From: Hygrophila difformis
Taxonomy: Eukaryota > Streptophyta > Magnoliopsida > Lamiales > Acanthaceae
Assembly: GCA_030278955.1 (NCBI GenBank)
Contig: JAOANR010000015.1
Location: forward strand, 35,310,487 to 35,374,486
Direction: 5' to 3'
Length of the DNA stretch: 64,000 bases
Below the pieces are notes generated by a model, which saw only the letters and a program-made list of their open reading frames with translations, did no database searches and was not told the DNA's origin. Every line of letters starts with the position of its first letter. Position 1 is the first letter of the stretch. Both the position numbers and the translations under genes were made by a program. Positions 32,788-44,712 of the stretch are shown one piece after another.

Positions 32788-34952
32788 ACTGTCAGTATCT
32801 TTTATTGTCGATGCGATAGGATGCATCTTGCTGCAGGCGGGGGTATTTCTGGTTGGCCTGGTTATTCAATGTACACGATGTACAGTCGGGCCAAGAGAAG
32901 TTGATGGTTAAGAGTGGGGTGTTTGTGGTATCTGATTGTGGGGGAAGTTCTGTACGTGATGCGAGGTGTTGTAATCTAACCTATCCTGGGAGGCCCTTTT
33001 TTCTTTGTTTGTTTATCTGTTTCAGGTACAGACGCTGTTGCAATTGGTCGTGGTGGATACCTTAAGTTAACAAGATGATCCTGTGGGCTCATAAAAATTG
33101 GAAGAGGATACTTTGGTTGAAGGAGGCTGCTTTTCTTTGTGTATGCTTATCTACTATGGTTAACAAGATATTCAAGGATCGCTGTTGGCTCAAGTGGTGG
33201 CTGCTGATGCAACGCTAATCTGAGGTTGACGGTGCTACTGACTATATGATCCCAAGCTACTGATCAATGAGTTACACAGTGGGCAGATTTGCTGATGAAC
33301 TCATCCAGCCTTCCGACATTTTTCCCGGTGAGATCTAAGACATAAGTCTATTCGGTTGTGTTCATTTGTGTTGCTCATTTTGACATGCTATAAATTGCTT
33401 TATCACACGTGTTGAAACTGCATTCTTACATTTCGGAGCATCGGATATGATAAGGGCATTATGTCTCTCTCTTTGTCTGATGGTCTGGTTTGGTTGGTTA
33501 CCCTCCTTCAATCCGTAAACCTTTCCACAGTAAGCCATGATTGAACCCAGCTGTTTTCATCCTGCTGCTCTGCTTCCTGAAACTATATTGGTTTAGTAAT
33601 ATAGTCTTCTATTATTGGTAAGGTCAGGTTGGGCTATACAGTTTCATTCGATATATGATCTTTGAGTGGCTATATGGAGTTGTTTTTCTGAGGGTTATAG
33701 TTAGCTTCAGACAGAGTGAGGTTGAATATAAATTAGGCTCAAGCTTGGGTGGCAGTCTAGATTGGGAGCTTGAATGATAACTAGAGAGAATGGATGATGC
33801 TGTATTCTTTCCTATTCAGTCAGTGGTGTTGGGTTACTCCTAGAAGGTTGCTAGAATGAGTAATGGTCTTGTTGCAGGTATCTTCAGAAAAAAAAAAAAA
33901 AAAAAAGAAAAAAAAAGCTTTTATATAGTAGATAGAAAAAGAAAAAATAAGTTTTACCTGATTCCAGGATAGTGACCGCATGCGAGGCTTGATTTCTGTT
34001 GAAGGGGCTGCCACCATCAGTAAGCTGCTAGATAGATAAGTTTGAGAGTTGAAAGAGAGCGATTCGTTATCCGAATTTTCTTGTAGCATGTATTGGTTTC
34101 ATCTTGCCGAGTTCTTTCTGTTTCCATATTCCCCATACACAATCCATGTATACTCCACACCTCGACCTTGGTCCCGTGCTGTCTACTCATAGTCCCTTTG
34201 ATTTGATGCTGTGATCATTGTTTGAGTGCAAGGTAGTCATGTGTATGAAGTTAGTTTATGAATGCCATTTTGATCTTTCACATGAAAACACAACTTTATA
34301 GACTTTCTACAGAATGAGTGCACACAGGTTGATTCGACTACATAATAACATACCGGAGCATCGCCAAATGAAATTGAAATTTCGGACACTTGCTATGAAC
34401 GTCAGCTGTTAACGCCGATGTGGTTGCCATGATTGTACATCACTGCCCCTCACCGGTGGATTATAAAGTGGTAGATTGTTTATTTGGGGTTGGCTAATGG
34501 GAAATTTTGATATTGTCCTTAAGGTACTAGCATTCTGTTGCTAGTATATTGTATTACAAATATTGGTTTAATTTGGTGGAAGAGGATGAGGGCTTGCAAT
34601 CCCTGATACTGATGATGGTCGATTGCTGGATGCCAAACGATGGTCGATTGCTGGAGCTTGGTGCTGATGCTGATATTTGTTGCTGGTGAGTCTGCCGATG
34701 CTTCATCAGCCCTTTACCGATGCTCCTATGAGGGGAACAATGTTGAAGGTTGGAGTGGTGGTTCGTTACTTGGCTGATTACTAGTGTCAACTGTGTCTAT
34801 CATTTCTATTTTGTGACATTTGTATATGTTGGAAGCAGTAGGGTCCGGGAGAGATTGTAAGTCAGAATTTATTGGGATTGAGTCGAACAATGTTGTTGTG
34901 GTAATCTCTATTATGGGTTATGAATGAAATATTCTTTTCCTCAAAAAAAAAG
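32788..34952 (+). other. LINE 3' region
   Basis: About 2.2 kb of non-coding sequence follows the RNase H stop and precedes the terminal A run. It contains an internal A-rich run at about 33890-33917 that resembles an additional LINE tail. I recognise no gene in it. Confidence 0.6.
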
Positions 34953-34973
34953 ATACATATTTGAATTGCCTAT
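34953..34973. repeat. LINE target-site duplication, right
   Basis: This is the second exact copy of the 21-bp target beginning ATACATATTTGAATTG; after it copy A of the duplicated unit resumes (AATTACATCACC). Confidence 0.92.
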
Positions 34974-35551
34974 AATTACATCACCTCATCATTATTCGTT
35001 TCATTCATCCTTATTCAAAATCTCATATTTTACTATTTTTTTTATTGCTTTAGATAATTTTTATTCATTTTTCTCTAATCTAATGTTTATTCGTATTTTG
35101 TTTTTTTTTTTGTAGCATGTACGTGATTGACTCATGTGAATTGATATGTATATGTTTGTAGCATGTTTATGAATACTTTTTTCTTATTTGTATTTTAGAT
35201 TTTATTTTTTCCGATTTTTTATATCATCTCATGCTATTTTATGTCTTATGGGTGATTTTAATCATCTAACAAGCTTCTTTCACCACTTTTTTAAGGAAAA
35301 ATATCTCTTCCGTCCAACATATGTGCGTTTGTCAAAAATTCTCTTCATATAAAAAGTCATGGACATAGTTCAGGGAAGCAGGAAGATTCAAATGAAAGTG
35401 CATAATATATTTTTACTCAAGATAAATTGTTGAGTGATTAAATTGAATTGTTGCAACAATTTGAAATTGATCTTCTTTCTGTTTTTTCCATTTTAATTGT
35501 GATATGCGGTGATTCTAATTTTTTCGTTTTAGGGGATTAGTAATTTGTTAA

Positions 35552-35985
35552 TATATCAATCTTGATCTTAAGATCTTACCATTTTACTATTCCAATTCTT
35601 AAAAACGATCCAGATCTTTGTAGAATCTTAAATGTAGTAGAATCTCAATCTTGATCCCGATTTTGATTGTAAAATCACAATAATCTTAATATAGTATCTT
35701 ACGATCCTACACGATCCGATCATACTAAGATTTAAAATATGATCCCATAATCTCAGGTTTTTTATAAAATCGGTATTGAATTTTATTTTCGACAGTTTAT
35801 AGTGCTTTGTTGTTTCATTTAACTAATTATATTTTATATTATGCTTTCATTTATTAATATGAAGTATATTATTTTTATCTATTGTTGTAATTTAATAGGA
35901 CTTAAGATATAAATCCAATCATATGATCCCAGTCTTGCAAAGACAAAAATGATCCCAACTAAGATTTCGATCTTGATAACCTTGG
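35552..35985. mobile_element. GATCTTA-rich element, copy A
   Basis: It is related to the element at 10750-11232. Shared blocks include AAAACGATCC-AGATC-TTGTAG, and the right-arm blocks GCAAAGACAAAAATGATCCC and AGATTTCGATCTTGATAAC. Its inverted ends (ATCAATCTTGATC left, GATCTTGATAACC right) are more decayed than those of the first copy. Confidence 0.6.
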
Positions 35986-37147
35986 TTTGAATCAAGAGAT
36001 AAAATTTGCTCTCAATACTTTGTTATGACATTATTTGCTAATTCGGTAATTTCAAATGTAAAATTTAATTAAGGATTTTTAGTATACTCAACTTTGTTTA
36101 AATAATTCTACTTCTTTTTGTGTTTTAATAATTTATATAGAAAAATTAAAATTTATTTAATTTACATTTCATGATTCTCAATAAATCATATCATAATATT
36201 CAAAAATATTATTAAATAATATATCGTTCAAAAATACTAGCATAATAGAAATATTTAATAAGTATAATTCACTTGGTTGAATTTTAAAATCATAATTTAA
36301 CTTAGATACTTTTAATTATTTAAATGGACGAATTTTGGCAGGAAACTTTAAATATTTTAAAAAATTATTCTACATGTTTAAATTAATAAAAAGATTTTGG
36401 AATAAATCATTCCGTAATTTTAAATTAATTAATTATGAATTTCAAAAATTCTTCTATAATGAGAAAAATTCAAATAATAGAGGTAGAGGTCATACATTAT
36501 TAATTTTTTACAAATATTTCATATATGATGAATAAAATATTTTTACCTCATATACTACGGAAATTATTTTAATTTCACTCTCATAATTTAATTTAATTAA
36601 AACAATTGACTTCATTTTAAATTTATATACAGAAAAATTAAACTAAATTTATTTATCTCATGTAAATTGCGGTGAACGTTTATCATACAATCATCATGTT
36701 CTAAAAACTTTGGGTAAGGAGATTTTACTTTACACATTTTGTTACATTTTTGCGTAGTATTTTTTTAGTTTATTGTTGTTCGCTTTTCTGTTAGCTTCAG
36801 ATAGGAGCGTAGGGTGTTAGCAAAATTTTGGTATTGTATCCAAAAAACCTTTCTCCTCAAAAAAAAAATGTATGGTCGAAAAATGAATATAACCCATTTA
36901 AGTTTATATAATAAAATACTTGAATTTATAAATTTTATGTTATCTTTTTTTAAATAAAAAAGATTAGCATTACTTCCCGCGCATTGCTCGGACGGGTGTG
37001 CTAGTATGCTTAAAAAAATTATTTTATAAATAGATAGACCTTTTTTTAATGAGGAATTGTAAATGTCGTCAAGTCCAATCGTTGTTTTTTAAAAAAAAAA
37101 AACAGAATGTTTTTTTTATAGTAATAAAATCTAGTATTCCATTGATG

Positions 37148-38216
37148 GGTTTTGGTTAGGATGCGATCAAGTCATTTGACTTGATGTGTTGCGGCAGATT
37201 CCCACCATTAATTAATTTTGTAAATCAACGGTTGAGATTAACTTGAACGTTAAAATAGTAAATTTGCTATATTATTTGAGAATGAACGTTCTTCTTCTTC
37301 CTTCTTCTTCCGTTCTTCTTCCGTTCTTCTTCTCTTCTTCTCTGCATTTCAAAGTTCGATATTACATTACCCTCCAATTTACTTAATTATGCTGCTATAC
37401 ATAGATATACGTCTGAAATGTTTTTAAATAAAATCGTTGAATTGTTCATGAAAACGTACCCGAAATATTCATAGTTGAGTCGCTGAATTTGCTGATGAAA
37501 AGTTGCTGAATTGTTCTTGATAAAGTCGTTGAATTATTCATGAAAACGTCGCTGAATTATTTTTGGTATTATCGCTGCATTGTATTTCGTAGCATCGTTG
37601 AATTCTTCTTTGCAAAGTCGCTTAATTCTTCTCGCTAGTGTCGCTGAATTCTTCTAGGTATGGTCGCTGAATTCCTATACATATAGTTGGTGAAATATAT
37701 TTGATAGCATCACTAAATTGTTTTTGGTAGCACCGCAGAATTATATTTTGGTAGCATCGCTGAATTCTTCTTGATTGTGTCGCTGAATTCTGCTAAGCAG
37801 GGTCGCTGAATACTTCTAGGTAGTGCCCCTGAATTATTTTGGTAGCATCACTGAATTGTTTTTTGTTGCACCGCGGAATTGTATTTTTATAGCATCGCTG
37901 AATTCTTCTTGATTATGTCGCTGAATTACGCTACGCACGGTCCCTGAATTCTTCATGCAATATTTTTGATAGCATCACAGAATTATTTTTTTGTAGCATC
38001 GCTGAAATGATCTGTTACCATATATTATTAGATACGATTACCAAATCTTTGATATGATTTACCAAGTATTAGATATGATAGCATACTAAATATAGGGTTA
38101 TGATTTCATTATGACAATTATACCTTTTTTCATTTACAACCCTTGGATTTTAAATGAACGGTTGAGATCTTCGCCTTGATGTGCTGCGGATTTTTCAATT
38201 GCACCATAACCGAACC
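37148..38216. mobile_element. Mutator-type MITE with internal satellite, copy A
   Basis: A 9-bp target duplication, CCATTGATG, lies at 37139-37147 and 38217-38225, as expected for Mutator-like elements. The terminal repeats are GGTTTTGGTTAGGATGC on the left and, reversed, GGTTCGGTTATGGTGC on the right. Further inside both arms share CTTGATGTG(T/C)TGCGG and AACGGTTGAGAT. No transposase. The centre is the 23-bp satellite at 37411-38012. Confidence 0.8.
37411..38012. repeat. 23-bp satellite array, core TCGCTGAATT, copy A
   Basis: The core TCGCTGAATT or a close variant recurs every 23 bp. Starts I located are 37411, 37434, 37481, 37504, 37526, 37549, 37572, 37595, 37618, 37641, 37664, 37687, 37710, 37733 and 37757, and the pattern goes on to about 38010. 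This gives about 26 units; the second half of the unit is usually a T-rich stretch ending GTAGCA. Confidence 0.9.
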
Positions 38217-38503
38217 CCATTGATGAGATACAAATCATTTACAGTGCACATGGATTGATAGATTTGGAGATATTTTAAATTCATTGTTCAAATATTCCAC
38301 TATTGTTTCATTGCATGGATGGATGTATATTTCAAACCCATTAATTTTAAGAAGGGGATTTCAACTTTATTTTTGGATTTCAAATCATCTATGTTTCAAA
38401 TTTAATTTATCATACTCACATCATTCCATTTTTAGATTTCATTAATTATGTGTTAAAAATTACTTATACAATAAATTTAATCTTTATCTTTATATAATTA
38501 ATA

Positions 38504-38571
38504 CTACCTCCGTTCTCAAATAAGTGATCCATTTGCACAGTAGTCACGTTATTCATTGAGTAACTTTGATT
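38504..38571 (+). mobile_element. Truncated Stowaway-like MITE at the duplication junction
   Basis: It begins CTACCTCCGTTCTC after TA and is cut off after TTTGATT, where copy B of the duplicated unit starts. The whole element is present at 44111-44376. Confidence 0.85.
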
Positions 38572-40486
38572 AATTTGGGGCCTCTTCATGAATCTGGAAC
38601 AAAGAGAAGCCTGAAATCTTTGGAAAAGCAATTAAAAGAATAAGTTAAACCCTTTAAAAGTTTTAGTTAAAGGCAATATTCGATTAAACTTAAAGGAAAC
38701 AGCAACAAGAAATACAAAAACAACACAACAAGACCTAAAACTCCCTTCGCAATACCACAATTCGCATAAGAATCAATCGAAGCATTCCATTCATGATAAT
38801 TAATTTCTATATAAATAAGAAAAAAAATGGAATTTTAAAAACAAATTAATGAGCATCTATCAATTTTGGAGAATCGTGAAATCTCTCAATATCTTGAAGG
38901 TTTAGTTGTTCTAAGATTCAAAATAACATTGTAATTGATTAGAATAGAGAAAAGGTCATTAACTTCCAAGAATGCCATTTCGAATCTTTTACACACATTC
39001 ATGAAGATATCATTTAGAATCATCAACGCACAATTGCTGAAAATAATACTAAAAAATAAAAATGCTTAAAAAAAACGAAAGCTACACAACCCATAAATCC
39101 ACAATTCTACTAATTGTATAGATTAATTACAAGAATTTAAACAAATTAACAAACAACCACTGCTTTAAGCAATGCAAGTCACGTAAGCTTCTTTCTTTAT
39201 GCAATTTGCACAAAACCATTTGATATATATTTTCACATAGATCTAAACTTGTACAATGAACTTAGAAAATAAATCAATCTAGGAAGGGAAAGAATACAAT
39301 CACATTCTGGTCAAGTACATGAACCTTAAGAATGTTCTTGTTAACCCCTCTCTTGCTGCACCAGGATTTGAAAATATTTCATAAGAATGTAATCATCAAT
39401 TTTCAACAATTTGATAGGATCTTAATTGAAACCATCAGAAGACATCATAGGGAAAAAGCTGAACATAGGGATATATAAACAGTTTCAGACCAAAGAGCGA
39501 AACATATCACAAATATGACTTTAATTTAATTCTAATGGACACTCCAACAGTTAATTATGCTGACATCCACTTACACACGATTGAGAAACCTGAATACTGG
39601 CACGTAAGGAGGAGGTCGAATGAACAATGAACAACAAAATAAACAATTAAACTGTGAAGCCCCAACCGACCAACAACACGAATGATGAAATGATCATCAG
39701 AATCCAGCAACAACATGAAACGAAGAAGCAGAAAGAACAAAAAGATGAAAAGGATGGAGAGATAGTTTGACGACCATGGATCGCCGCTGATTGTCGCCTC
39801 GGCGATGATTGACGAATCCGTTGGCAATTGGGAAAGATGTGAAGTACAAAACCGAAGAAACCGTTCTGAAAGAAATAGAACATTCCGTTCAGACATGAAA
39901 TACACACCGATTTAGATTTGTAATAGAAACAGAAAAACTGAATGGGCGACAATCGAAGTAGAACAATACCTGAGCCACCACCAGCCAAAATCGTAAACCC
40001 CCACTATTCTAATAGCAAAATTAGGATTGATGCGAAAACCAAAAGAGAACGGCAAGGGCTGGCGACAGCGAAGACAGGGCATGAGACAGCGGGATCTGCA
40101 AGGCGAGCAAGTCCGAAATGAAATCGATTTTGAGAGTCGCCCGAGATGCGATTTTGGGAGGAAACCAGCGGGGAAGATGCTGGCAATTTGTAGGGCACAA
40201 CAGAGGATTGATTTTGAGATTTTGAGAGACGGAAATTGAAAATTGAAATCGATCTTGGGAGAGTGATGAAGAGAGCGTAAAACCCAAGGAGAATGATCCG
40301 AAGTAGAACGAGTATAGAAACAGGCCCAGTGAATGATACTGTCAGTAAATACAAAAACATTTCAAGGGCATTTTTGTCACGCTATGTCACAAAAGTTGGC
40401 TATGCATACTTATATATAATGATATATATAATCTAATATTTAATTTCAACAAACTCAATCATATCATATATACTTCCTAAATCTAT

Positions 40487-42586
40487 AATCTATAATACTC
40501 TTAAAATTTTAAATTATTTCCATTAAATATATATATATTTGAATTGCCTATAATTACATCACCTCATCATTATTCGTTTCATTCATCTTTATTCAAAATC
40601 TCATATTTTACTATTTTTTTTATTGCTTTAGATAATTTTTATTCATTTTTCTCTAATCTAATGTTTATTCATATTTTTTTTTTGGTAGCATGTACGCGAT
40701 TGACTCATATGAATTGATATGTATATGTTTGTAGCATGTTTATGAATACTTTTTTCCTATTTGTATTTTAGATTTTATTTTTTCCGATTTTTTATATCAT
40801 CTCATGCTATTTTATGTCTTATGGGTGATTTTAATCATCTAACAAGCTTTTTTCTCCACTTTTTTAAGGAAAAATATCTCTTCCGTCCAACATATATGCG
40901 TTTGTCAAAGATTCTCTTCATATAAAAAGTCATGGACACAGTTCAGGGAAGCATGAAGATTCAAATGGAAGTGCATAATATATTTTTACTCAAGATAAAT
41001 TGTTGAGTGATTAAATTGAATTGTTGCAACAATTTGGAATTGATCTTCTTTCTGTTTCTTCCACTTTAATCGTGATACGCGGTGATTCTAATTTTTTCGT
41101 TTTAGGGGATTAGTAATTTGTTAATATATCAATCTTGATCTTAAGATCTTACCATTTTACTATTCCAATTCTTAAAAACGATCCAGATCTTTGTAGGATC
41201 TTAAATGTAGTAGAATCTCAATCTTGATCCCGGTTTTGATTGTAAAATCACAATAATCTTAATATAGTATCTTACGATCCTATACGATCCGATCATACTA
41301 AGATTTAAAATATGCTCCCATAATCTCAGGTTTTTTTATAAAATCGGTATTGAATTTTATTTTTGACAGTTTATAGTGCTTTATTGCTTCATTTAACTAA
41401 TTATATTTTATATTATGCTTTCATTTATTAATATGTATATTATTTTTATCTATTGTTGTAATTTAATAGGACTTAAGATATAAATCCAATCATATGATCC
41501 CAGTCTTGCAAAGACAAAAATGATCCCAACTAAGATTTCGATCTTGATAACCTTGGTTTGAATCAAGAGATAAAATTTGCTCTCAATACTTTGTTATGAC
41601 ATTATATGCTAATTCGGTAATTTCAAATGTAAAATTTAATTAAGGATTTTTAGTATACTCAACTTTGTTTAAATAATTCTACTTCTTTTGGTGTTTTAAT
41701 AATTTATATAGAAAATTAAAATTTATTTAATTATTCATATATTAATACATTTCATGATTCTCAATAAATCATATAATAATATTCAAAAATATTATTAAAT
41801 AATATATCGTTCAAAAATACTAGCATGATAGAAATATTTAATAAGTATAATTCACTTGGTTGAATTTTAAAATCATAATATAACTTAGATACTTTTAATT
41901 ATTTAAATGGACGAATTTTGGCAGGAAACTTTAAATATTTTAAAAAATTATTCTACATATTTAAATTAATAAAAATATTTTGAAATAAATCATTCCGTAA
42001 TTTTAAATTAATTAATTATGGATTTCCAAAATTCTTCTCTAATGAGAAAAATTCAAATAATAGAGGTAGAGGTCATACATTATTAATTTTGTACAAATAT
42101 TTCATATATGATGAATAAAATATTTTAACCTCATATACTACGGAAATTATTTTAATTTCACTCTCATAATTTAATTTAATTAAAACAATTGACTTCATTT
42201 TAAATTTATATACAAAAAAAATTAAACTAAATTTATTTATCTCATGTAAATTGCGGTGAACGTTTATCATACAATCATCATGTTCTAAAAACTTGGGTAA
42301 GGAGATTTTACTTTACACATTTTGTTACATTTGCGTAGTATTTTTTTAGTTTATTGTTGTTCGCTTTTCTGTTGGCTTCAGATAGGAGCGTAGGGTATTA
42401 GCAAAATTTTGGTATTGTATCCAAAAAAACCTTTCTCCTCAAAAAAAAAATGTATGGTCGAAAAATGAACATAACCCATTTAAGTTTATATAATAAAATA
42501 CCTGAATTTATAAATTTTATGTTATCTTTTTTTAAATAAAAAAGATTAGCATTACTTCCCGCGCATTGCTCGGACAGGTGTGCTAG
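40487..42586 (+). mobile_element. Helitron, copy B (uninterrupted)
   Basis: The 3' end CCCGCGCATTGCTCGGACAGG, TGTG, CTAG (42583-42586) is followed by T. One hairpin base has changed relative to copy A. The 5' end near 40487 is a proposal from the TCTATAATACTC motif. A GATCTTA element lies at about 41120-41562. Confidence 0.5.
41120..41562. mobile_element. GATCTTA-rich element, copy B
   Basis: It is nearly identical to 35552-35985, copied by the segmental duplication and not by a separate insertion. Confidence 0.6.
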
Positions 42587-42732
42587 TATGCTTAAAAAAT
42601 TATTTTTTTAAATAGATAGACTTTTTTTTAATGAGGAATTGTATATGTCGTCAAGTCCAATCGTTGTTTTTTTTTAAAAAAAAAAAAACAGAATGTTTTT
42701 TTATAGTAATAAAATCTAGTATTCCACTGATG

Positions 42733-43823
42733 GGTTTTGGTTAGGATGCGATCAAGTCATTTGACTTGATGTGTTGCGGCAGATTCCCACCATTGATTAA
42801 TTTTGTAAATCAACGGTTGAGATTAACTTGAACGTTAAAATAGTAAATTTGCTATATTATTTGAGAATGAACGTTCTTCTTCTTCCTTCTTCTTCCGTTC
42901 TTCTTCTCTTCTTCTCTGCATTTCAAAGTTCGATATTACATTACCCTCCAATTTACTTAATTATGCTGCTATACATAGATATACGTCTGAAATGTTTTTA
43001 ATAAAATCGTTGAATTGTTCATGAAAACGTACCCAAAATATTCATAGTTGAGTCGCTGAATTTGCTGATGAAAGAGTTGCTGAATTGTTCTTGATAGCAT
43101 CGCTGAATTGTTCTTGATAAAGTCGTTGAATTGTTCATGAAAACGTCGCTGAATTATTTTTGGTATTATCGTTGCATTGTATTTCGTAGCATCGCTGAAT
43201 TCTTCTTTGCAAAGTCGCTGAATTCTTCTCGCTAGTGTCGCTGAATTCTTCTAGGTATGGTCGCTGAATTCCTATACATATAGTCGGTGAAATATATTTG
43301 ATAGCATCACTAAATTGTTTTTGTTAGCACCGCAGAATTATATTTTGGTAGCATCGCTGAATTCTTCTTGATTGTGTTGCTGAATTCTGCTAAGCAGGAT
43401 CGCTGAATACTTATAGGTAGTGTCCCTGAATTATTTTGGTAGCATCACTGAATTGTTTTTTGTTGCACCACGGAATTGTATTTTTGTAGCATCGCTGAAT
43501 TCTTCTTGATTGTGTCACTGAATTACGCTACGCACGGTCCCTGAATTCTTCATGCAATATTTTTTATAGCATCACAGAATTATTTTTTTGTAGCATCGCT
43601 GAAATGACCAATTAATAGATTTGTTACCATATATTATTAGATACGATTACCAAATCTTTGATATGATTTACCAAGTATTAGATATGATAGCATACTAAAT
43701 ATAGGGTTATGATTTCATTATGACAATTATACCTTTTTCATTTACAACCCTTGGATTTTAAATGAACGGTTGAAATTTTCGCCTTGATGTGCTGCGAATT
43801 TTTCAATTGCACCATAATCGAAC
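42733..43823. mobile_element. Mutator-type MITE with internal satellite, copy B
   Basis: It matches 37148-38216. Flanks are CCACTGATG (42724-42732) and CCATTGATG (43824-43832), so the left target copy has one substitution. The 23-bp satellite occupies about 42985-43605. Confidence 0.8.
42985..43605. repeat. 23-bp satellite array, core TCGCTGAATT, copy B
   Basis: Same array as 37411-38012. It has about one extra unit near 43088-43110 (TAGCATCGCTGAATTGTTC) relative to copy A, so unit number has changed after the duplication. Confidence 0.88.
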
Positions 43824-44110
43824 CCATTGATGAGATACAAATCATTTACAGTGCACATGGATTGATAGTTTGGACATATTTTAAATTCATTGTTCAAATA
43901 TTCCACTATTGTTTCATTGCATGGATGGATGTATATTTCAAACCCATTAATTTTAAGAAGGGGATTTCAACTTTATTTTTGGATTTCAAATCATCTATGT
44001 TTCAAATTTAATTTATCATACTCACATCATTCCATTTTTAGATTTCATTAATTATGTGTTAAAAATTACTTATACAATAAATTTTAATCTTTATCTTTAT
44101 ATAATTAATA

Positions 44111-44376
44111 CTACCTCCGTTCTCAAATAAGTGATCCATTTGCATAGTAGTCACGTTATTCATTGAGTAGCTTTGATTAATTTTTTTAACATAGTTATAT
44201 AAGAAAAAATATAGTCAAGTGAGATTTTGTTAGATTCGTCTAATCAAGTAGTTTTAGAATATCAAATTTTTATAATTTTTATTTATGTACAATTTGAGTT
44301 ATTAACATTTAAAAATGTGTTTTGGACGACGTGAAATGCAGGAATGCATGGTGCATTTAAAAGAGAATATGGGAAG
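44111..44376 (+). mobile_element. Stowaway-like MITE, complete copy
   Basis: It has TA on both sides (44109-44110 and 44377-44378). The left end CTACCTCCGTTCTCAAATAA and the reverse complement of the right end, CTTCCCATATTCTCTTTTAA, form the terminal repeat. The right border of copy B lies within this element, at 44178. Confidence 0.8.
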
Positions 44377-44712
44377 TAATTATTTGTCTCATAGTTATTT
44401 ATAGAGGCATCTAATTGTTTTTATCTTGATACTCAAATTCATATTATTTGTAACATTAACCCATAATAGTATAATACTATAATTTTAGAATTGAAATATT
44501 AATTACAAGTATAAAACTGATCAAATGCAATTCAAATAGTTAATTTTCAAACTTTAAATATAAATCCATCTTCCAAATTCCAACACAACCTTAATAATTA
44601 TACAGAAATCGTAGAAATAGAAACCAAAATCAAACCAAATATAAACATGAAAGCGGAGGATATATGATGAAGAGGAGTCGTGTACTGTGATGATATATCA
44701 TCTCAATTCTCA
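44377..44712. other. 3' flank of the dirigent gene
   Basis: AT-rich sequence that should hold the dirigent 3' UTR. Nothing else was recognised. Confidence 0.4.

Larger units (their letters stand above)
26256..34952 (+). mobile_element. L1-type LINE, full length, inactivated
   Basis: It is 8.7 kb, bounded by 21-bp target duplications and ending in a short A run (CCTCAAAAAAAAAG). It holds ORF1 (26270-28531), a frameshifted ORF2 (28640-32787) and an unusually long 3' region (32788-34952). Structure and RNase H domain are those of plant L1 elements. The many frameshifts in ORF2 mean it cannot move on its own now. Confidence 0.93.
26189..37004 (+). mobile_element. Helitron, copy A (interrupted by the LINE)
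   Basis: The 3' end is clear: CCCGCGCATTGCTCGGACGGG, TGTG, then CTAG at 37001-37004 followed by T. The 5' end is uncertain; TCTATAATCTATAATACTC at 26189 or 26195 after an A is the best candidate. Without the LINE the element would be about 2.1 kb. It carries a GATCTTA-rich element inside and no recognisable coding sequence. Copy B is at about 40487-42586. Confidence 0.5.
24248..38571. repeat. Tandem segmental duplication, copy A (split by a LINE)
   Basis: This unit runs from AATTTGGGGCCTCTTC at 24248 to the left 68 bp of a Stowaway MITE ending TTTGATT at 38571. Copy B follows head-to-tail at 38572-44178. Copy A is 14,324 bp; removing the LINE and one target duplication (8,718 bp) leaves 5,606 bp, against 5,607 bp for copy B. 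Order inside: part of the SOD Helitron, flanking DNA, the end of another Helitron, the GATCTTA element, and a Mutator-type MITE with a satellite. Confidence 0.9.
38572..44178. repeat. Tandem segmental duplication, copy B (no LINE)
   Basis: The same series of sequences as copy A, 5,607 bp, without the LINE. Small differences are independent: copy B lacks about 70 bp of the repeated GGCACAACGGAGG-type stretch present at 25870-25945, and has an extra GAATGATCCGAAGTAGAACG stretch near 40290 that is missing in copy A. The junction at 38572 shares AATTT with both parental ends. Confidence 0.9.

Noticed and set aside
37411..38012. CRISPR-like appearance of regularly spaced repeats
   Set aside because: The 23-bp period has no unique spacers, the whole unit is repeated, and it sits inside a plant MITE.
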